Positions 62,749 through 64,000 of a stretch of DNA of 64,000 nt are shown one piece after another (positions within the stretch are counted from its first letter, which is position 1; each line of letters begins with the position of its first letter). A model generated the notes under the pieces. The model was given only the letters and a program-made list of their open reading frames with translations. It was not told where the DNA came from and made no database searches. Made by a program: the position numbers and the translations under genes. Source of the DNA: Anabaena lutea FACHB-196 (GTDB lineage: Bacteria > Cyanobacteriota > Cyanobacteriia > Cyanobacteriales > Nostocaceae); the NCBI RefSeq assembly GCF_014698305.1, contig NZ_JACJST010000001.1:248001-312000 (forward strand). The letters run 5' to 3'.

Positions 62749-64000
62749 ATGAATCAAGTAATTACAACAATTACAAATAGCAATTGTATAAGCAACAACA
62801 GTTTCTCCAATTTGGTTGATCTTTTACGCTATAGAGCTTTAAATCAACCAAATCAAATAGCTTTCACGTATTTAGAAGATGAAGAAGGTCTAGAGTCAAC
62901 TTTAACTTATCAACAACTAGATGCTAAAGCTAAAACTATTGCTGTATATTTGCAGAATATATCCACTTCAGGAGAAAGAGTTTTATTACTCTACCCACCG
63001 GGACTTGATTATATAGCAGCCTTTTTTGGATGTCTTTACGCAGAATTAATTGCGATTCCTCTCTATCCGCCGAGAAATAACCGAAATATGTCTCGGATTC
63101 AGGCAATTATGGAGGATTCTCAAGCACAAATTGCTTTGACAAATCATCAATCTCTTATTAATGTACAAACATTATTAAATCATGCTCCTGATTTGAAAAA
63201 ACTACAATGGTTAGCAACCGACAAAATTGATGAAAATATAGCTGATCAATGGGAGTCAAAATCAGTCAGCAGTGTTTCTATTGCTTATCTTCAATACACA
63301 TCTGGTTCTACTTCAACACCGAAAGGTGTAATGATTAGTCATAAGAATGCTTTAGAGAACTCAGCAGAAATAGCCATTTCATGGAAAACAGGAACTGATA
63401 GTATTCTCGTATCATGGTTACCTCACTTTCATGATTTTGGACAAATATACGGGGTGATTCAACCAATTTACAATGGGTTTCCATGTATATTTATGTCACC
63501 TGCCTCATTTATTCAAAAACCAGTTCGATGGCTAAAAGCAATCTCTGACTACAAAGCTACTCACAGTGGCGCACCAAATTTTGCTTATGATTTATGCGCT
63601 GACAAAATCAAACCAGAACAACGCGAAAATCTAGACTTGAGTACCTGGGAGGTGACTGTAAATGGTGCAGAACCAGTAAGAAAGCAAACATTGGAAAAAT
63701 TCCATCAAGTTTTTGCACCCTATGGTTTCCGTTGGAGTACTTTCTACCCAGGTTATGGACTAGCGGAGGCAACACTGAAAGTGTCGTCTGCGAGAAAGAA
63801 TAACTCGTCAACAATTTTAACTGTTCAAGCAGATTCACTAGCCAAAAATTTAATTGTGGAGGCATCAGCAGACGAACCGTTTGCAAGGACATTAGTTGGA
63901 TGTGGTAGTACTGTATTAAACGCAAAAGTTGTAATTGTAGATACTGAATCTTTCACTCAATCTCCATCCGGTCAAGTTGGTGAAATTTGGGTATCAGGTC
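62749..64000 (+). CDS. Fatty acyl-AMP ligase (FAAL), right arm, 3' end outside the window
   Basis: From ATG 62749 the frame runs to the window's end, 417 codons without stop. The product starts MNQVITTITNSNCISNNSFS and shows LLYPPGLDYIAAFFGC, LQYTSGSTSTPKGVMISH, SWLPHFHDFGQIYG, GAPNFAYDLCADK, NGAEPVRKQTLEKF and FYPGYGLAEATL, all as in FAALs and close to the left-arm enzyme. One change stands out: the P-loop reads GSTSTPKG, with Ser in place of the usual Gly. About 200 residues should follow. No clear ribosome binding site is seen. A second FAAL suggests a second lipid starter, or a large FAAL-headed PKS/NRPS beyond the edge. Confidence 0.9.
   Translation, partial: MNQVITTITNSNCISNNSFSNLVDLLRYRALNQPNQIAFTYLEDEEGLESTLTYQQLDAKAKTIAVYLQNISTSGERVLLLYPPGLDYIAAFFGCLYAELIAIPLYPPRNNRNMSRIQAIMEDSQAQIALTNHQSLINVQTLLNHAPDLKKLQWLATDKIDENIADQWESKSVSSVSIAYLQYTSGSTSTPKGVMISHKNALENSAEIAISWKTGTDSILVSWLPHFHDFGQIYGVIQPIYNGFPCIFMSPASFIQKPVRWLKAISDYKATHSGAPNFAYDLCADKIKPEQRENLDLSTWEVTVNGAEPVRKQTLEKFHQVFAPYGFRWSTFYPGYGLAEATLKVSSARKNNSSTILTVQADSLAKNLIVEASADEPFARTLVGCGSTVLNAKVVIVDTESFTQSPSGQVGEIWVSG

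Overview
The window looks like chromosomal DNA of a filamentous, probably heterocyst-forming cyanobacterium (Nostocales type). The DNA is AT-rich. HIP1 octamers (GCGATCGC) are frequent inside genes, heptanucleotide tandem repeats (TGACCAA, TAATTCG, ATTACGA) fill several gaps, and many products are of cyanobacterial kind (DUF4327, cyanobacterial Cas6, CBS/PAS hybrid kinase, FAAL-headed biosynthetic operons).

Layout. 1-3.2 kb: a CRISPR locus with the end of a WYL-like CRISPR-associated gene, a leader, a 12-repeat array and, 43 bases beyond it, cas6 with a helix-turn-helix tail. 3.3-20.6 kb: mostly housekeeping and signalling genes (hybrid histidine kinase, PEP synthase split by an intein at its phosphohistidine site, PAS-GGDEF protein, tRNA-dihydrouridine synthase, mtnC, aldo/keto reductase, a calcium-motif lipoprotein, alpha/beta hydrolase, hspA). 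20.6-22 kb: a TnpB element with a divergent ribbon-helix-helix gene. 22-35.4 kb: aroE, a repeat-bearing membrane protein, a divergent succinyl-CoA-synthetase-like pair lacking the usual phosphohistidine, an outer-membrane beta-barrel, a YnfA protein, a TPR protein and an ABC1/UbiB kinase. Gaps hold several families of short dispersed repeats and IS remnants.

35.5-64 kb is accessory. A very long LamG/jacalin/fascin-like/lipase-like protein with a lost nucleophile lies beside an intact stand-alone lipase paralogue. Next comes what appears to be a natural-product cluster in two divergent arms around a 0.94-kb gap. The left arm (minus strand) reads FAAL, acyl-CoA dehydrogenase, ACP, AurF/CylC-type dimetal oxygenase or halogenase, PKS module, then NRPS (docking-C-partial A-acyl ligase-KR-PCP-TE). 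The right arm (plus strand) reads BtaA-like aminocarboxypropyl transferase, Rieske oxygenase, a second dehydrogenase without the usual catalytic motif, and a second FAAL that runs off the window.

A plausible reading (inference) is that a FAAL loads a fatty acid onto the small ACP, the dehydrogenase desaturates it, the dimetal enzyme oxidises or halogenates it, and the PKS/NRPS pair passes it to a module that activates a carboxylic or keto acid, reduces it and releases the product by thioesterase. The PKS module is abnormal: KS His to Gln, AT Ser to Asn, and the AT small subdomain deleted. With the BtaA-like and Rieske enzymes, this makes the cluster the strongest candidate here for undescribed chemistry.
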